Notes under the pieces: generated by a model
Told to the model about the DNA's origin: nothing
The model's database searches: none
What the model saw: the letters and a program-made list of their open reading frames with translations, nothing else
In this document: positions 62,344 to 64,000 of the stretch, piece after piece
Layout of the letters: each line of letters begins with the position of its first letter
Position numbering within the stretch: the stretch's first letter is position 1
Made by a program: the position numbers and the translations under genes
Assembly: GCA_003342895.1 (NCBI GenBank)
Contig: PTFA01000086.1
Coordinates: 1,262,939-1,326,938, forward strand
Length of the DNA stretch: 64,000 nucleotides
DNA from: Casuarius casuarius
Taxonomy: Eukaryota > Chordata > Aves > Casuariiformes > Casuariidae
Reading direction: 5' to 3'

Positions 62344-63169
62344 ACCAGGTGCAGATATCCAAGAGGATTCTCCTCTCCAGAGGATTATCCAGGCACTGAG
62401 TGCATTTACATCAGTGTACAAAAATACAGTAGTGCTTGTTAAGTAATTGCACTGGGGCCTATGTGCTACGGCTGTGGGAGTTACCGTGTTCTACCCATGG
62501 ACCCCTGGCTACGAGTTTTCATTGGAAAGTGACATTTTTCATTCTTGTAAAAGTTAACTATTCCTCACTTTTAAATGGAAATATGAGTAAATAATGCTTG
62601 TGTATACATTTTGCAAGTATTACAAAATAATCTAATAATAATTTCTAATAGATTCGTTAAAACTGCACTTTCTTTACTTCACTGACAAACCAGGCAGACC
62701 AACTGCTAAGAAAGCATGTTTTCCCTCCCAGATATTTGATTTTATATATATATACAAACAGACATATATCTTTATTTTAGTTTGCAAATATCAAGCCCTT
62801 CATTTTTCCACATGGGAGTCTCAGCACATTGCTAGAGCAATAGACACCTTATTCAGACGATCTGTCCATGCACTGTTCCTCCCAAACAACAGAGAAGCTT
62901 TCGCATAAAAAAGCAAATTATATTCATTTTATTCTCCTAGCAGGTAAATTTTTTATAAGATGGTTTGTCTTCTGTGCGAAGGCTATGCCTGAAAATCTCC
63001 TCCCTCCTTTAGCTGATTAAATTCCAGTGTTGCAAATAAATTCAGTGTTCACTTCCAACAGGACACATAAAATGAAGCAAGGTAGTTCTTTCACACAAGA
63101 ATGGTACGTTTACAGTAATTCTTTGCCATGCCTCTTTGTGTAGCACTCTATGCAATAAAAGCTCAGCTG

Positions 63170-63181
63170 CCATCAGGGGGC
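63170..63181 (+). promoter_or_regulatory. CTCF-like core motif
   Basis: The word CCATCAGGGGGC, flanked by GCTG and TGTG, agrees with the CTCF core (CCASYAGRKGGC) at all positions but one, and its leading G also fits. CTCF organises chromatin loops and insulators. A single motif by eye is only suggestive; occupancy is not shown. Confidence 0.3.
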
Positions 63182-63574
63182 TGTGATGGTGCCTATAAGC
63201 ACCTTTTGCTTTAGTAATTGTTCAGTTATTAGACTTACTTCACTTACTAGAGCTTATAGCTCAAAATTCAGACATACTCCTCAAGCCTGAAACTTCTTGA
63301 GAAGTGAAAGGGGGATGTAAAGTTATTTCTTGCCTTGCACATCACCATCTTCCAGAAAATTTAATTTTCCCCTGCCAAAACATTTCCACACTTTGATGAT
63401 TCTCAGGTGGAGCCATTTCTCAGGATTTGCCTTTAGTCAAATTGTTACCTTTTGTATCCTTAATGATACAAAAATCCTTCTTTTTCTATTTATAGACCGA
63501 TAGATTTACCCAATATCAAACTAAAATGATACTGTCTGGAACAGTACCACAGGTAAATTTAAGATCACAGCTGA

Positions 63575-63600
63575 AATAAAAGCTTAAAAAAAAAAAAAAA
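63575..63600 (+). repeat. AATAAA followed by A15 run
   Basis: A polyadenylation hexamer (63575-63580) is followed five bases later by a run of A. This could be the end of an old retrocopy or chance. The spacing is shorter than the usual 10-30 bases, and no coding body is recognised upstream. Confidence 0.35.
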
Positions 63601-64000
63601 CTGGTTAAGCAAACTAGAACAATTTTTACAAGTAGAAAAAAGCAGAGAGAGTTTGTACAGTTTCTCATGAATTATTCCTCAAATAAACTCAAACTGAAGA
63701 ACAAAAAATGCACTTGGTTACAGAGAGGCATCATCAAAATTAAGCTGAAAGATCAGGCCCTAATTTAAGTTACTTAAGATATAGTATCGTCTCCAGTACC
63801 CATGTCATGGAGCAAGATAGCTGCCAACCAGTTTTGCTGCAACACCAAGAAAGGTAGAGATGGTGGTAGGAACAGCAATAGCAAGTGACTCTAAGGTTAC
63901 TCAGAAAAAAAAGGGAAATCACAAATTAACTGACATTAAGCCACTAATTCCACTAAGACTGCAGTTTTTATTTACACTACACAGGAGCCATGGGTGGAAT

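Larger units (their letters stand above)
62344..64000. other. Anonymous AT-rich non-coding DNA to the window end
   Basis: Holds a short TA tract (62743-62754), the CTCF-like motif and the AATAAA/poly-A pair listed separately. Nothing else is recognised. Confidence 0.6.

Noticed and set aside
1..64000. CRISPR arrays, tRNA or rRNA genes, retroviral LTRs or other viral insertions.
   Set aside because: None seen on reading either strand. Very diverged copies would need profile searches that I could not run.

Overview
This window looks like non-coding nuclear DNA from a bird (possibly another archosaur): intergenic or deep intronic, AT-rich, poor in CpG and poor in interspersed repeats. The strongest lineage evidence is CR1 LINE retrotransposon sequence. 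One long 5'-truncated copy (46745-47620, +) ends in the CR1-type 8-bp 3' repeat, and there are two short 3' fragments (19164-19350, - and 62278-62343, +). I see no Alu, B1 or L1-like elements. Three isolated N bases (10523, 33257, 48797) are assembly ambiguities.

I found no intact protein-coding gene. Open frames rarely exceed 130 codons, often overlap on both strands, start at arbitrary codons, and resemble no family I recognise. The exception is the 184-codon frame at 46771-47325, which is the C-terminal reverse-transcriptase region of the CR1 copy. It is a fossil broken by frameshifts. Two exon-like candidates are offered with low confidence: a CpG cluster followed by a good splice donor (8844-9137, +), and a short open segment behind a splice-acceptor-like sequence (20817-20912, -).

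Layout. 1-8800 is anonymous AT-rich DNA with (CA)n and (TA)n tracts and a GC-richer patch of overlapping frames at 5900-7400. 8819-8973 is a local CpG cluster. 14685-14767 is an ancient MIR/CORE-SINE-like fragment. 15636-16066 is a degenerate minisatellite of about 24-bp units, which read as octapeptide repeats on the minus strand. 19164-19350 is a CR1 fragment. 25020-25133 pairs a perfect DR5 nuclear-receptor motif with a 51-bp purine/pyrimidine-alternating tract. 31737-32395 holds AT/AC repeats, a possible ancient amniote repeat and a second MIR-like element interrupted by a homopurine tract. 46745-47620 is the main CR1. 62278-62343 is a CR1 tail, and a CTCF-like motif lies at 63170-63181.

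No operon, pathway or novel gene system can be supported here. The observations most worth following are the 24-bp minisatellite, the DR5 plus Z-DNA-prone pair, and the CpG cluster with splice donor.
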